Origin: MFD01275-c22 sp963705885 | Lineage (GTDB): Bacteria; Actinomycetota; Actinomycetes; JACCUZ01 | NCBI GenBank assembly: GCA_963705885.1 | Contig: OY970120.1 | Location: forward strand, 1,798,001 to 1,862,000 | DNA length: 64,000 bases | Direction: 5' to 3' | Shown here: piece by piece, positions 33,219-41,489 of the stretch | Position numbering within the stretch: position 1 is the first letter of the stretch | How the letters are laid out: each line of letters opens with the position of its first letter | The notes under the pieces: model-generated | Databases searched by the model: none | The model's input: only the letters and a program-made list of their open reading frames with translations | What the model was told of the DNA's origin: nothing | Made by a program: the position numbers and the translations under genes

Positions 33219-33712
33219 AGCAGCGACAGCTGCGGATCGGCGGCGCCGCTGGTGCGCCGCTCCAGGTCCAGCAGGGTGCGCTTGCGGTCGAGACCGCCGC
33301 CGTAGCCGGTGAGCGAGCCGTTCGCACCGATCACCCGGTGGCACGGCACCACGATCGAGATCGGGTTGCGCCCGTTCGCCAGGCCCACCGCTCGCGACGC
33401 GCGCGGGTTGCCGACGCGGCCGGCCAGCTGCCCGTAGTTGATGGTCTCGGCATAGGGGATGCCGCGCAGCGCGTCCCAGACGACCCGCTGGAACGGTGTT
33501 CCGGCGGGCTCCAGGGGCAGGTCGAACTCCGTGCGCTCGCCGCGGAAGTACTCACCGAGCTGTCCCGCCACCCGGTCGAGCAGCTCGCACGGCTCGGTGG
33601 ACCAGGTCGGGTCCGGCTCGGCGTCGAAGAGCAGGCGGGTCAGCGCGGTGCCGTCGCTGGTCAGCAGCAGCGGCCCCACCGGGCTGTCGACGGTGGTCGT
33701 GTAGGTGGTCAT
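33215..33712 (-). CDS. ogt: Methylated-DNA--[protein]-cysteine S-methyltransferase
   Basis: A 165-residue suicide repair protein for O6-methylguanine. The active-site motif is IVVPCHRVIG with the acceptor Cys; upstream are FQRVVWDALRGIPYAETINYG (DNA-binding helix) and NPRASRAVGLANGRNPI, and downstream LTGYGGGLDRKRTLL. The ATG at 33712 overlaps the last base of the Ada-AlkA stop, so the pair is one translationally coupled DNA-alkylation operon. Its stop converges with the EAL gene, overlapping by four bases. Confidence 0.96.
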   Translation of the reverse strand: MTTYTTTVDSPVGPLLLTSDGTALTRLLFDAEPDPTWSTEPCELLDRVAGQLGEYFRGERTEFDLPLEPAGTPFQRVVWDALRGIPYAETINYGQLAGRVGNPRASRAVGLANGRNPISIVVPCHRVIGANGSLTGYGGGLDRKRTLLDLERRTSGAADPQLSLL

Positions 33713-35175
33713 CAGGGGATCTCCCGGTCGGTGACGAGGTGCCAGAGGTGCATGAGGGCGTAGGAGCGCCAGGGCCGCCAGCGCTCGCCGTGGGCCGCAG
33801 CCGAGCGGGGGTCGCCGGCGACACCGAGCCGCTCGAGGCCCCGGCGTACGCCGAGGTCCGTCGTGAGGAGCACGTCGGGGTCGTTGAGGGCCCGCATCCG
33901 CACGTAGTCGGCCGTCCACGGCCCGATGCCGGGCAGGGCCAGCAGCGCCGCGGCGGTCTCGTCGCGGTCGGCGCCCGCTTCGAGGTCGACGCGCCCGTCG
34001 GCGACGGCCCGGCACAGCGCGACGAGCGTCGCGCCGCGGCGCCGCGGCATCGGCAGGGTCGCGGGATCGGCCTCGGCCAGCGCCTCCGCGGTGGGGAAGT
34101 GGTGGGTCACCTCCCCGTCGGGGGCGGTGACCGGCTTCCCGTACGCCGCGACGAGCCGGGCCGTCACCGTCCGGGCGCCGGCGACCGAGACCTGCTGGCC
34201 GACGACGGCCTTCACGGCCATCTCGAGCCCGTCGACGGCCCCGACCACGCGCATGCCGGGCCACGCCGCCACGAGCGGCGCGAGCAGCGGGTCGGCGCCC
34301 AGCGCCTCGTCGACGGCCGCCGCGTCGGCGTCCAGGTCGAGCAGCCGTCGCGCCCGGGCAACGGCCGGCACCACGTCGCGGGGGTCGGCCAGCCGCAGCT
34401 CGGCGGCGACGTGGTCCGCGGCCGGGCGCAGCGCGACCGTCGCCTCGCCGTGCGGCAGCTGGAGGGCGCGCCGGTAGGTCGAGCCGTCGGCCGCCTCGAC
34501 GCCGCCGACGGCCTTGGCGGCGAGCAGCCGCATGAGGCCCGCGCCGTCGAAGGGAGGCCGCACCGGCAGCCGCAGGGTCAGCACCCCCGGCGCCGGCCGG
34601 GTCGTGCCCGCCCGCCGCTCCGCCACGGCCCGCAGGTTGCGGGGGGTGGCGGCGAACACGGCTCGCACCGTGTCGTTGAACTGGCGGATGCTCGCGAAGC
34701 CGGCAGCGAAGGCGACCTCGGAGAAGGCCATCGCGGTCGTCTCGATGAGGATTCGGGCGGTGTGGGCGCGCTGGGCCCGCGCCAGCGACTGGGCCCCGGC
34801 GCCCACCTCGGCCGTCAGGAGGCGGTGGAGCTGGCGGTCGCTGTAGCCGAGGTGGGCGGCCAGCCCGGTGACGCCGTCACGGTCGACGGCCCCGTCGGAC
34901 ACGAGACGCATCGCGCGGGCGACGGTGTCGGACCGCACGTTCCACTCGGGCGAGCCGGGGGAGGCGTCGGGCCGGCACCGCCGGCAGGCCCGGAAGCCGG
35001 CCCGCTGGGCTGCCGCGGCCGTCGGGTGGAACGTGACGTTCGCGCGTTTCGGTGTCGTCGCCGGACAGCTGGGCCGGCAGTAGATGCCCGTCGTCGTGAC
35101 GGCCGTGACGAACCGGCCGTCGAAGCGGGCGTCGCGGCTGTGGACGGCGCGGTAGCAGGTCTCGTGGTCGAGCAC
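33712..35175 (-). CDS. Ada regulatory domain fused to DNA-3-methyladenine glycosylase (AlkA)
   Basis: A 487-residue fusion. Residues 1-75 form the Ada zinc domain, with TTGIYCRPSCPAT and FRACRRCRPD providing the four cysteines, one of which accepts methyl groups from phosphotriesters. An AraC-type helix-turn-helix (about 90-185) has FAAGFASIRQFNDTVRAVF. The C-terminal AlkA part (about 200-487) has the HhH motif LLALPGIGPWTADYVRM and the catalytic aspartate in LTTDLGVRRG. It both senses alkylation and removes 3-methyladenine, and should activate its own operon. GTG 35175 starts the Ada domain; CAGTCT lies six bases upstream. Confidence 0.93.
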   Translation of the reverse strand: MLDHETCYRAVHSRDARFDGRFVTAVTTTGIYCRPSCPATTPKRANVTFHPTAAAAQRAGFRACRRCRPDASPGSPEWNVRSDTVARAMRLVSDGAVDRDGVTGLAAHLGYSDRQLHRLLTAEVGAGAQSLARAQRAHTARILIETTAMAFSEVAFAAGFASIRQFNDTVRAVFAATPRNLRAVAERRAGTTRPAPGVLTLRLPVRPPFDGAGLMRLLAAKAVGGVEAADGSTYRRALQLPHGEATVALRPAADHVAAELRLADPRDVVPAVARARRLLDLDADAAAVDEALGADPLLAPLVAAWPGMRVVGAVDGLEMAVKAVVGQQVSVAGARTVTARLVAAYGKPVTAPDGEVTHHFPTAEALAEADPATLPMPRRRGATLVALCRAVADGRVDLEAGADRDETAAALLALPGIGPWTADYVRMRALNDPDVLLTTDLGVRRGLERLGVAGDPRSAAAHGERWRPWRSYALMHLWHLVTDREIP

Positions 35176-35418
35176 GGGTCCAGACTGCCGTGCCCCGCCG
35201 ACAGTTACTAGCGGGCATCGGACATCGCAGTCCAGGAGCCGGCGCCGGCGGGCCAGCGGATGATCGGGGCTCTTGTGCCGACCGCCGCCGCCCGACAAGG
35301 TGTGCAGCAGCCAGCGGGGGCACATGGGCGGGGTCGTCGGCCGTCCGGGGGAGACCGACGACGTCGCGCGTGGTGGTGGGTCGGTCTGTGCGCGCCGTGG
35401 GGCGCGGGAGGGGGCGCA

Positions 35419-36984
35419 GTGGCGGAGAGCCCGGGGCGGAACACGGTCTTCCGGCGGCTGCCGCTGGACATGGCGCTGGCGCCGCGCGAGGTGGGCCGCC
35501 ACCGGCTGCGCGTCGTCTTCCGGCGCGCCGACCTGATCATCCTCGGGCTGGGCGTGACGATCGGGGCCGGCATCTTCTCCCTCGCGGGTCAGCAGGCTGC
35601 CTCGACGGCCGGGCCGGGCGTGCTGCTCGCGTTCGGCATCGCCGCGTTCGCCTGCCTCATGGCCGGGCTCTGCTACGCCGAGCTGTCCTCGGTGCTGCCG
35701 GTCGCCGGGAGCGCCTACACGTTCACCTACGTGATCTTCGGCGAGGTGTGGGGCTGGATGATCGGCTGGGCGCTCCTGCTCGAGCTGCTCCTGGCCGTCG
35801 CCGTGGTCGCGAGGGTCTGGTCGCAGTACGCCGTGGCGACGCTCGGCGACTTCGGCGTGGACCTGCCGTCGGGCTGGGGCCAGTTCGCGGGCTTCGACGC
35901 GCGGCGCGACATCATCGCCGCCGGCATCATCCTGCTGCTCGTCCTCGTGGTCATCGCGAGCACGCGGATGTCGCTGGTGGTCCTGTGGGTCGCCGTGGTC
36001 GCCAAGCTGGCCGTGATCGGCCTGGTCCTCGTCGTCGGGGTCCTGCACGTCGACGCCGACAACTTCACGCCGTTCCTCCCCGCCGCGCAGCCCGCCGATC
36101 CGGGGGCCGATGCGAGCGTGCTGCAGTCTCTCGCCGGTGAGACACCGGACGTCTTCGGCGTCATCGGGGTCTTCACCGCAGCGTCGGTGGTGTTCTTCGC
36201 GTTCCTCGGCTTCGACATCGTCGCCACCGCGGCCGAGGAGTCGCGCTCTCCCCAGCGCGACGTCCCCCGGGGCATCATCGGGACCCTCGGCATCGCGACC
36301 GTGCTCTACCTCGGGGTCGCCACGGTTCTCGTGGGGATGCAGCCCTACACCGAGCTGGGCGGCCCCGCACCGGTCTCCGAGGCGTTCCGCGCCGTCGGGG
36401 CAGACCTGTCGGCGCGGCTGATCAACCTCGGTGCGCTGCTGGGCCTGACCACGGTGATCATCGTGGTGCTGATCGGGCAGAGCCGGGTCGTCTACGCGAT
36501 GGCGCGCGACGGGCTGCTGCCGGCGCCGCTCGCGCACGTCAGCAAGGTCGGCACGCCGGCCCGCGCGACCCTGCTGGTCGGCGCCGCGGCCGTGGTGCTC
36601 GCTCTCACGGCCCCGGTGCTGCTGCTCGCCGAGATGGTCAACATCGGCACGCTGTTCGCGTTCCTGTTCGTCGCGATCGGCGTCCTCGTGCTGCGCCGGA
36701 CCCGGCCCGACCTGGAGCGCGGGTTCAAGGTCTCGTTCTCACCCCTGGTCCCGACGCTCGCGATCCTCGCGACCTCCTGGATGATGATCAACCTGCGGGT
36801 CGTGACCTGGGGCTACTTCGCGATCTGGGTGGTCGCCGGCCTGCTGCTCTACCTGCTGTACGGCCGCCGCTACAGCCGGCTGGGACGGATGCTGGGCGAG
36901 CACAGGCGCCACGGCGGCGCACACCGCGCCCGCAACGTCCCGGCACAAGTCCCGCGAACCGCGCACAAGCACGTCCGCCGCTGA
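35419..36984 (+). CDS. APC-family amino acid permease
   Basis: A 521-residue permease with about 12-13 membrane helices. The first helix carries LIILGLGVTIGAGIFSLAGQ, the G-A-G-I-F motif that binds the substrate main chain; the intracellular FLGFDIVATAAEESRSPQRD follows helix 6 and is a family signature. It resembles cationic amino acid transporters. A basic, His/Arg-rich tail ends it. GTG 35419 is chosen because GGGAGGGG lies just upstream; upstream in-frame codons back to 35260 are Arg/Trp-rich and not family-like. Confidence 0.9.
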   Translation: MAESPGRNTVFRRLPLDMALAPREVGRHRLRVVFRRADLIILGLGVTIGAGIFSLAGQQAASTAGPGVLLAFGIAAFACLMAGLCYAELSSVLPVAGSAYTFTYVIFGEVWGWMIGWALLLELLLAVAVVARVWSQYAVATLGDFGVDLPSGWGQFAGFDARRDIIAAGIILLLVLVVIASTRMSLVVLWVAVVAKLAVIGLVLVVGVLHVDADNFTPFLPAAQPADPGADASVLQSLAGETPDVFGVIGVFTAASVVFFAFLGFDIVATAAEESRSPQRDVPRGIIGTLGIATVLYLGVATVLVGMQPYTELGGPAPVSEAFRAVGADLSARLINLGALLGLTTVIIVVLIGQSRVVYAMARDGLLPAPLAHVSKVGTPARATLLVGAAAVVLALTAPVLLLAEMVNIGTLFAFLFVAIGVLVLRRTRPDLERGFKVSFSPLVPTLAILATSWMMINLRVVTWGYFAIWVVAGLLLYLLYGRRYSRLGRMLGEHRRHGGAHRARNVPAQVPRTAHKHVRR

Positions 36985-36992
36985 CGCCCGCG

Positions 36993-36998
36993 TAGCGT
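36993..36998 (+). promoter_or_regulatory. Putative -10 element (TAGCGT)
   Basis: TAGCGT ends seven bases before GTG 37006 and supports that codon over the upstream GTG at 36997, which lies inside the hexamer. Leaderless transcript inferred. Confidence 0.45.
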
Positions 36999-37005
36999 GG
37001 CGGTC

Positions 37006-37890
37006 GTGCGCGTCGTCTCCCTGCTTCCGTCGGCCACCGAGATCCTCTTCTCGCTCGGCGCCGGCGACGACGTGGTCGGGGTGACCTTCGAGTGCGACCA
37101 CCCGCCCGAGGCGAGGACCCGCCGGGTCGTGTCGACGTCGTCGCTGCCCGAGGGGCTGTCCCCGGCGCAGGTCGACGCGGTCGTCGCCGAGCGGATGCGC
37201 GCAGGCGAGGACCTCTACCGGCTCGACGCCGGCGCCCTGTCCGGCCTGGACGCGGACCTCGTCGTGACCCAGGACCTCTGCGCGGTCTGTGCCGTGGACG
37301 TGTCCGTCGTGGACGACGCCCTGGCCCACCTGGGCTGCCGGGCCGAGGTCCTGACGCTGGACCCGCAGACCCTCGACGACGTCCTGCGGTCGGTGCTCAC
37401 GCTGGGCAAGGCGACTCGCACCGAGGCGGCGGCGGACACGCTCGTCTCCGGGCTGCGCGCGCGCCTGGCGGTGGTGGCCGAGGCGGTCGCCGGGCGGGCG
37501 CCGGTGCCGGTCATGGTGCTGGAGTGGACCGACCCGCCGTTCACGCCGGGCCACTGGGTGCCCGACATGGTGACGGCCGCCGGCGGGCACGCGGTGCTCG
37601 GCGCCGCCGGTGCGCGCTCCGAGCGGACGACGTGGGCGGCGGTCGCCTCCGCGGAGCCCGCGGTGGTGGTCGCGGCGCCGTGCGGCTTCGGGCTCGGCGA
37701 GTCGGCCCGTCTCGCGACGGAGGTCGCCGACCGGGTGCCGCCCGGCGTGCCCCTCTGGGCCGTCGACGCCAACGCGTCCTTCGCCCGCCCCGGCCCGCGT
37801 CTGGTCGACGGGGTCGAGGCGCTGGCCGCGATCCTGCACCCGGACGCCGGCCTCCCGCTCGACCCCTCGATCGCGACCCGCGTGGGCTGA
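37006..37890 (+). CDS. Cobalamin/iron ABC-type substrate-binding protein (BtuF-like, no signal peptide)
   Basis: A 294-residue TroA-fold protein opening with VRVVSLLPSATEILFSLGAG, then VVGVTFECDHPP, DADLVVTQDLCAVCAVD and MVLEWTDPPFTPGHWVPDMV. It lacks any export signal or lipobox, so it is likely cytoplasmic, unlike true BtuF. It may bind cobalamin or a related cofactor inside the cell. No ABC permease or ATPase genes adjoin. GTG 37006 is the favoured start. Confidence 0.8.
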   Translation: MRVVSLLPSATEILFSLGAGDDVVGVTFECDHPPEARTRRVVSTSSLPEGLSPAQVDAVVAERMRAGEDLYRLDAGALSGLDADLVVTQDLCAVCAVDVSVVDDALAHLGCRAEVLTLDPQTLDDVLRSVLTLGKATRTEAAADTLVSGLRARLAVVAEAVAGRAPVPVMVLEWTDPPFTPGHWVPDMVTAAGGHAVLGAAGARSERTTWAAVASAEPAVVVAAPCGFGLGESARLATEVADRVPPGVPLWAVDANASFARPGPRLVDGVEALAAILHPDAGLPLDPSIATRVG

Positions 37891-37908
37891 CCGCGCGACT
37901 CCCAGTGG

Positions 37909-38517
37909 TCAGGTGACGGTGACGCCCGCGGAGCGCAGCTCGGCGACCGAGCGGTCGGAGTCGCCGGCCGCGAGCTCGACGAACCGGGTGAGGGCGAGCG
38001 GAACCTCCACCTCGTAGCCGAGGTGCACCCCGTCGAGCGCGGTCTCCTTCACGCAGTAGTCCCCGGCCAGCCCGACCACGACGAGCCGCCGCACCGAGGG
38101 GTCGAGCAGCGACTGCAGCTGGGTGGCCGTGGCCACGCCGGACACGGGGTCGCGGACCGAGAAGCCGGAGTAGCCGTCCTCGCCCGACGTGCCCTTGCGC
38201 ACGACAGGGCCGTGGACCAGCAGCTGCGGGTGCAGCTCGGCGCCCCACGTCTCGGCGACGCAGTGCACGGGCCAGATGCCGCCGTCCTTCTCGAAGTGCG
38301 GGGTGCTCTCCGGGTGCCAGTCCTGGGTGTATACGACCGCCGCACCGGCGTTCTGCGCGGCGCCGACCTCGATGCTGACCAGCGGCACGACCGCCTCGCC
38401 GTCGCGGACGTAGAGGCCGCCGCCCGGGTCGGCGAAGTCGTTCTGCACGTCCACGACCAGCAGTGCCGTTGCGGTGTCGTAGCGGGCGACCGCCCTGTCC
38501 GGTCGGGTCTCGCTCAC
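37909..38517 (-). CDS. pncA: Nicotinamidase (isochorismatase-fold)
   Basis: A 202-residue hydrolase converting nicotinamide to nicotinate for NAD recycling. The catalytic triad is seen in LLVVDVQNDFAD (Asp), VVRKGTSGEDGYSGF (Lys) and GLAGDYCVKETALDG (Cys); the metal site includes TQDWHPESTPHF. GTG 38517 is chosen because it begins shortly before TATALLVVDVQ, and it overlaps the pncB stop by four bases. The pncB product uses its nicotinate, so the pair is a salvage operon. Confidence 0.94.
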   Translation of the reverse strand: MSETRPDRAVARYDTATALLVVDVQNDFADPGGGLYVRDGEAVVPLVSIEVGAAQNAGAAVVYTQDWHPESTPHFEKDGGIWPVHCVAETWGAELHPQLLVHGPVVRKGTSGEDGYSGFSVRDPVSGVATATQLQSLLDPSVRRLVVVGLAGDYCVKETALDGVHLGYEVEVPLALTRFVELAAGDSDRSVAELRSAGVTVT

Positions 38518-39797
38518 GGTGCCCCCTCGTACGTGGTCGGGATCGCCGGCTCCCCGCGCGAGAGGGACAGCCCCTCCCACGGCAGGGTGGTCAGCACGTG
38601 GCGCAGGTGGTCGCGCGACGCCGACAGTGACGGTACGTCCACCGGCCGGCCGCCGCGCACGAAGGGGACCTGCAGGGCGCGGTCGCCGTCACGCGCCTCC
38701 GGCCGGCCCTGGGCGTGCACGACCTCCTCGGTCGCGGTGCCGGTCGGGCGGTGCCGGCGGAGGGCCGTCTTGCGCCCTCCGCGGGTCGACTTGTCCTCGG
38801 AGCGCTTGGCCACCGGCCGGCCGTCGACCTCGACCAGCTTGTAGACGAACTCGGCGGTCGGGGCGCCGGAGCCGGTCACGACCGACGTGCCGACGCCGTA
38901 GGCGTCGACGGGTGCCGACGCGAGCGCGGCGAGGGAGAACTCGTCGAGGTCGCCCGAGAGCACGATCCGCGTGCCGTGCGCGCCCAGTGCGTCGAGCTGC
39001 TCGCGGGACTGGTGGGCCAGCACCGCCAGGTCGCCGGAGTCGATGCGCACCGCCCCGAGGCCCGGGCCGGCGACCTCCACGGCGGTGCGGATGCCCGCCG
39101 CGATGTCGTAGGTGTCGACCAGCAGAGTCGTCCCGACGCCGAGGGCGTCCACCTGGGCGCGGAACGCGTCGGCCTCCCGGTCGTGCAGCAGCGTCCACGA
39201 GTGGGCGGCCGTGCCGGTGGTCGGCACGCCGTAGCGGCTGCCCGCCGCGAGGTTGGACGTCGAGGCGAACCCGGCCAGGTAGGCGGCGCGGGCCGACGCG
39301 ACGGCTGCCTCCTCGTGGGTCCGGCGGGAGCCCATCTCGATGCACGGCCGGTCGCCGGCGGCGTGGGCCATCCGGGCCGCCGCCGACGCGACCGCGCTGT
39401 CGTGGTTGAGCACCGAGAGGGCCAGCGTCTCGAGCAGGACCCCCTCACCGAAGGACGCCTCGACGGTGAGGACGGGTGAGCCGGGGAGGTAGACCTCGCC
39501 CTCCGCGTAGCCGGTGATGTCCCCGGTGAACCGGTGGTCGCGCAGCCAGGCGCAGGTGTCGCCGTCGAGCACGCCGGCGTCGCTGAGCCGGGAGAGCTGC
39601 TCGTCGTCGTAGCGGAACGTCTCGAGCCGCTCCACGAGCCGCCCGGTGCCGGCGACGACGCCGTAGCGGCGGCCGGCCGGGAGCCGCCGGGCGAAGACCT
39701 CGAACACGCAGCGGCGGCCGGCGCTGCCGTCGCGCAGCGCCGCCCGGAGCATCGTCAGCTCGTAGTGGTCGGTCAGCAGACCGGTGTCGGCGGGCAC
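38514..39797 (-). CDS. pncB: Nicotinate phosphoribosyltransferase
   Basis: A 427-residue enzyme that turns nicotinate and PRPP into nicotinate mononucleotide in NAD salvage. Motifs are LLTDHYELTMLRAALRDG, EMGSRRTHEEAAVASARAAY (with the phosphorylated His region), FASTSNLAAGSRYGVPTTGT, AVRIDSGDLAVLAHQSREQL and GVGTSVVTGSGAPTAEFVYK. GTG 39797 is preceded at seven bases by TAGGCT (leaderless). It heads the pncB-pncA operon and is divergent from clpS with only 23 bases between the start codons. Confidence 0.95.
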   Translation of the reverse strand: MPADTGLLTDHYELTMLRAALRDGSAGRRCVFEVFARRLPAGRRYGVVAGTGRLVERLETFRYDDEQLSRLSDAGVLDGDTCAWLRDHRFTGDITGYAEGEVYLPGSPVLTVEASFGEGVLLETLALSVLNHDSAVASAAARMAHAAGDRPCIEMGSRRTHEEAAVASARAAYLAGFASTSNLAAGSRYGVPTTGTAAHSWTLLHDREADAFRAQVDALGVGTTLLVDTYDIAAGIRTAVEVAGPGLGAVRIDSGDLAVLAHQSREQLDALGAHGTRIVLSGDLDEFSLAALASAPVDAYGVGTSVVTGSGAPTAEFVYKLVEVDGRPVAKRSEDKSTRGGRKTALRRHRPTGTATEEVVHAQGRPEARDGDRALQVPFVRGGRPVDVPSLSASRDHLRHVLTTLPWEGLSLSRGEPAIPTTYEGAP

Positions 39798-39804
39798 GCC
39801 CGCC

Positions 39805-39814
39805 AGCCTAGATT
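39805..39814. promoter_or_regulatory. Overlapping divergent -10 elements of pncB and clpS
   Basis: The ten bases AGCCTAGATT hold TAGGCT on the minus strand (39810-39805, seven bases before GTG 39797) and TAGATT on the plus strand (39809-39814, six bases before ATG 39821). They share the TA at 39809-39810. Both transcripts would be leaderless. RNA polymerase could not occupy both at once. Confidence 0.5.
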
Positions 39815-39820
39815 GGGGCC

Positions 39821-40111
39821 ATGTCCGTGGCGCCGGTGGAGATCGAGCAGTCGGACACCGACAGCGTGGTCGCGCCGGACAAGCCGTGGGTCACGATCGT
39901 CTGGAACGACCCGGTCAACCTCATGTCCTACGTCGCTTTCGTGTTCCAGAAGCACTTCGGCTACCCGCGGGAGGAGGCGACCCGGCTGATGACCGACGTG
40001 CACGAGAAGGGCAAGGCCGTGGTGTCCAACGGGACGCGCGAGGAGATGGAGCGCGACGTCGAGGCGATGCACGGCTACGGCCTGTGGGCGACGATGCAGC
40101 ACGACGAGTGA
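39821..40111 (+). CDS. clpS: ATP-dependent Clp protease adaptor
   Basis: A 96-residue N-degron adaptor delivering substrates to ClpAP/ClpCP. It has the hallmark VWNDPVNLMSYVAFVFQKHF and the pocket residues in EEATRLMTDVHEKGKAVV and EAMHGYGLWATM. The N-terminal 20 residues are flexible and acidic. It heads a co-directional group of clpS, DUF2017, Mec-like protease, cysO and cysM. Confidence 0.95.
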   Translation: MSVAPVEIEQSDTDSVVAPDKPWVTIVWNDPVNLMSYVAFVFQKHFGYPREEATRLMTDVHEKGKAVVSNGTREEMERDVEAMHGYGLWATMQHDE

Positions 40112-40123
40112 GGGGCTGACGAC

Positions 40124-40672
40124 GTGGTGGCGACGTTCCGGCGTGCCCGCAAGGGTGGCGTGGTCGCGACGTTCGGCGCGGACGAGGCGCGGGTGTTCCG
40201 CCACGTGCTGCAGGAGATGGTCGGGCTGCTCGGCCCGGACGACTCGGTGGAGGACGACCCGCTCGCCGCGGCCGTCGGCATCGGCACGTCGACGACGACC
40301 CCCGCCGACCCGGCGCTGGCCCGCCTCTTCCCCGACGGCTACACCGACGACGCCGACGCGTCGGCGGACTTCCGGCGCTACACCGAGCCCGGGCTGCGCG
40401 CGGCCAAGCGGGAGGCCCTGCGGACGGTGCTGGCGACCCTCGAGGACCCGGGCGAGCGCGTCACCCTCACGGCCGAGCAGGCCGAGGCGTGGCTTCGCGC
40501 GCTCAACGACACCCGGCTCGTGCTGGGGGAGCGCCTCGGCGTGACCGAGCAGTGGGACGAGCTGGTGGAGCAGCTCGAGGACGACGACCCGCGGCTGGGG
40601 CTGTTCTGGGTCTACGACCGGCTGACCTACCTGCAGGAGACGCTGGTCCAGGCGCTGTGGACCGGACCGTAG
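40124..40672 (+). CDS. DUF2017 family protein
   Basis: A 182-residue conserved actinobacterial protein that follows clpS. It is mainly helical, with EARVFRHVLQEMVGLLGP, RLFPDGYTDDADASADFRRY and AWLRALNDTRLVLGERLGVT as recognisable blocks. The function is unknown; constant linkage to clpS and to the Mec-CysO-CysM genes in actinobacteria suggests a role in proteolysis or cysteine metabolism, but that is inference. GTG 40124 lies 12 bases after the clpS stop. Confidence 0.85.
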   Translation: MVATFRRARKGGVVATFGADEARVFRHVLQEMVGLLGPDDSVEDDPLAAAVGIGTSTTTPADPALARLFPDGYTDDADASADFRRYTEPGLRAAKREALRTVLATLEDPGERVTLTAEQAEAWLRALNDTRLVLGERLGVTEQWDELVEQLEDDDPRLGLFWVYDRLTYLQETLVQALWTGP

Positions 40673-40675
40673 GCT
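40670..40675 (+). promoter_or_regulatory. Putative internal -10 element (TAGGCT)
   Basis: TAGGCT, which includes the DUF2017 stop codon, lies six bases before GTG 40682. It may drive a leaderless transcript of mec-cysO-cysM separate from clpS. Confidence 0.45.
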
Positions 40676-40681
40676 GGCGGC

Positions 40682-41095
40682 GTGCTCGAGATCGACCAGG
40701 CGACGTACGACCAGATCGTGGCCCACGCGCGCCGCGACCACCCGGACGAGGCGTGCGGTGTCGTCGCCGGCCCGGCGGGCAGCGACCGGCCGGCCCGGTT
40801 CGTCCCGATGCTCAACGCGGCGCGGTCGCCGACCTTCTACGAGTTCGACTCCCACGACCTGCTCGTGCTCTACCGCGAGATGGACGAGCGCGACGAGGAG
40901 CCGGTCGTGATCTACCACTCGCACACGGCGACGGAGGCCTACCCGTCCCGCACCGACATCGCGCTCGCGATGGAGCCGGGCGCGCACTACGTGCTCGTCT
41001 CGACCCGTGAGCCCGACGGAGTGGAGTTCCGCTCGTACCGGATCGTGGACGGTGAGGTCACCGAGGAAGAGGTCCGGGTGCTCGCGGCGTTGTGA
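40682..41095 (+). CDS. mec: JAMM/MPN metalloprotease of the CysO pathway (Mec-like)
   Basis: A 137-residue zinc protease that releases cysteine from the CysO-cysteine adduct. The JAMM motif is HSHTATEAYPSRTD, with the upstream catalytic Glu in DEACGVVAG. The cysO and cysM genes follow, giving the known mec-cysO-cysM arrangement of mycobacteria and related actinobacteria. GTG 40682 follows a leaderless -10. Confidence 0.92.
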   Translation: MLEIDQATYDQIVAHARRDHPDEACGVVAGPAGSDRPARFVPMLNAARSPTFYEFDSHDLLVLYREMDERDEEPVVIYHSHTATEAYPSRTDIALAMEPGAHYVLVSTREPDGVEFRSYRIVDGEVTEEEVRVLAAL

Positions 41096-41133
41096 CCACG
41101 AGGTGTGCCCGCGTCCGGGCGCGACCCGCACAG

Positions 41134-41161
41134 AACGATCCGCACGCAACGATCCGCACGC
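41134..41161 (+). repeat. Tandem 14-bp repeat between mec and cysO
   Basis: AACGATCCGCACGC occurs twice in tandem (41134-41147 and 41148-41161), with a third degenerate copy before it (GACCCGCACAG). It lies in the 104-base gap ahead of cysO. It may be a slippage product or a control element for cysO-cysM. Confidence 0.55.
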
Positions 41162-41199
41162 AACCGAGACAGCCAGACCCTGACGAGGAGTGTCCAGCA

Positions 41200-41472
41200 G
41201 TGAGCATCGAGGTCCGGATCCCGACGATCCTGCGCCAGTACACCGGCGGCGAGAAGGCCGTGGAGGGCTCGGGGGGCACGCTGTCCGAGCTCATCGACGA
41301 CCTCGAGTCGCGCCACTCGGGCCTTCGTGACCGGCTGGTGGACGAGAAGGGCCTGCGCCGGTTCGTCAACGTCTACCTCAACGACGAGGACGTCCGCTTC
41401 CTCGGCGGCCTGCAGACCTCGGTCAAGGACGGCGACAACGTCACCGTGCTGCCGGCCGTCGCCGGCGGCTAG
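41200..41472 (+). CDS. cysO: Sulfur carrier protein CysO (ThiS/MoaD fold)
   Basis: A 90-residue beta-grasp protein ending AVAGG, the diglycine tail that is thiocarboxylated and then reacts with O-phosphoserine-derived aminoacrylate on CysM. Other core blocks are IEVRIPTILRQYTGGEKAV, LIDDLESRHSGL and NVYLNDEDVRFLGG. GTG 41200 is preferred to the far-upstream ATG at 41092; GAGGAG lies just before it. It is followed at 17 bases by cysM. Confidence 0.92.
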   Translation: MSIEVRIPTILRQYTGGEKAVEGSGGTLSELIDDLESRHSGLRDRLVDEKGLRRFVNVYLNDEDVRFLGGLQTSVKDGDNVTVLPAVAGG

Positions 41473-41489
41473 GACCCGCGGCGCCCGCC

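Noticed and set aside
35176..36537. Upstream in-frame extension of the Ada-AlkA gene
   Set aside because: The extension is antisense to the APC permease gene and not Ada-like; GTG 35175 begins the Ada domain directly.
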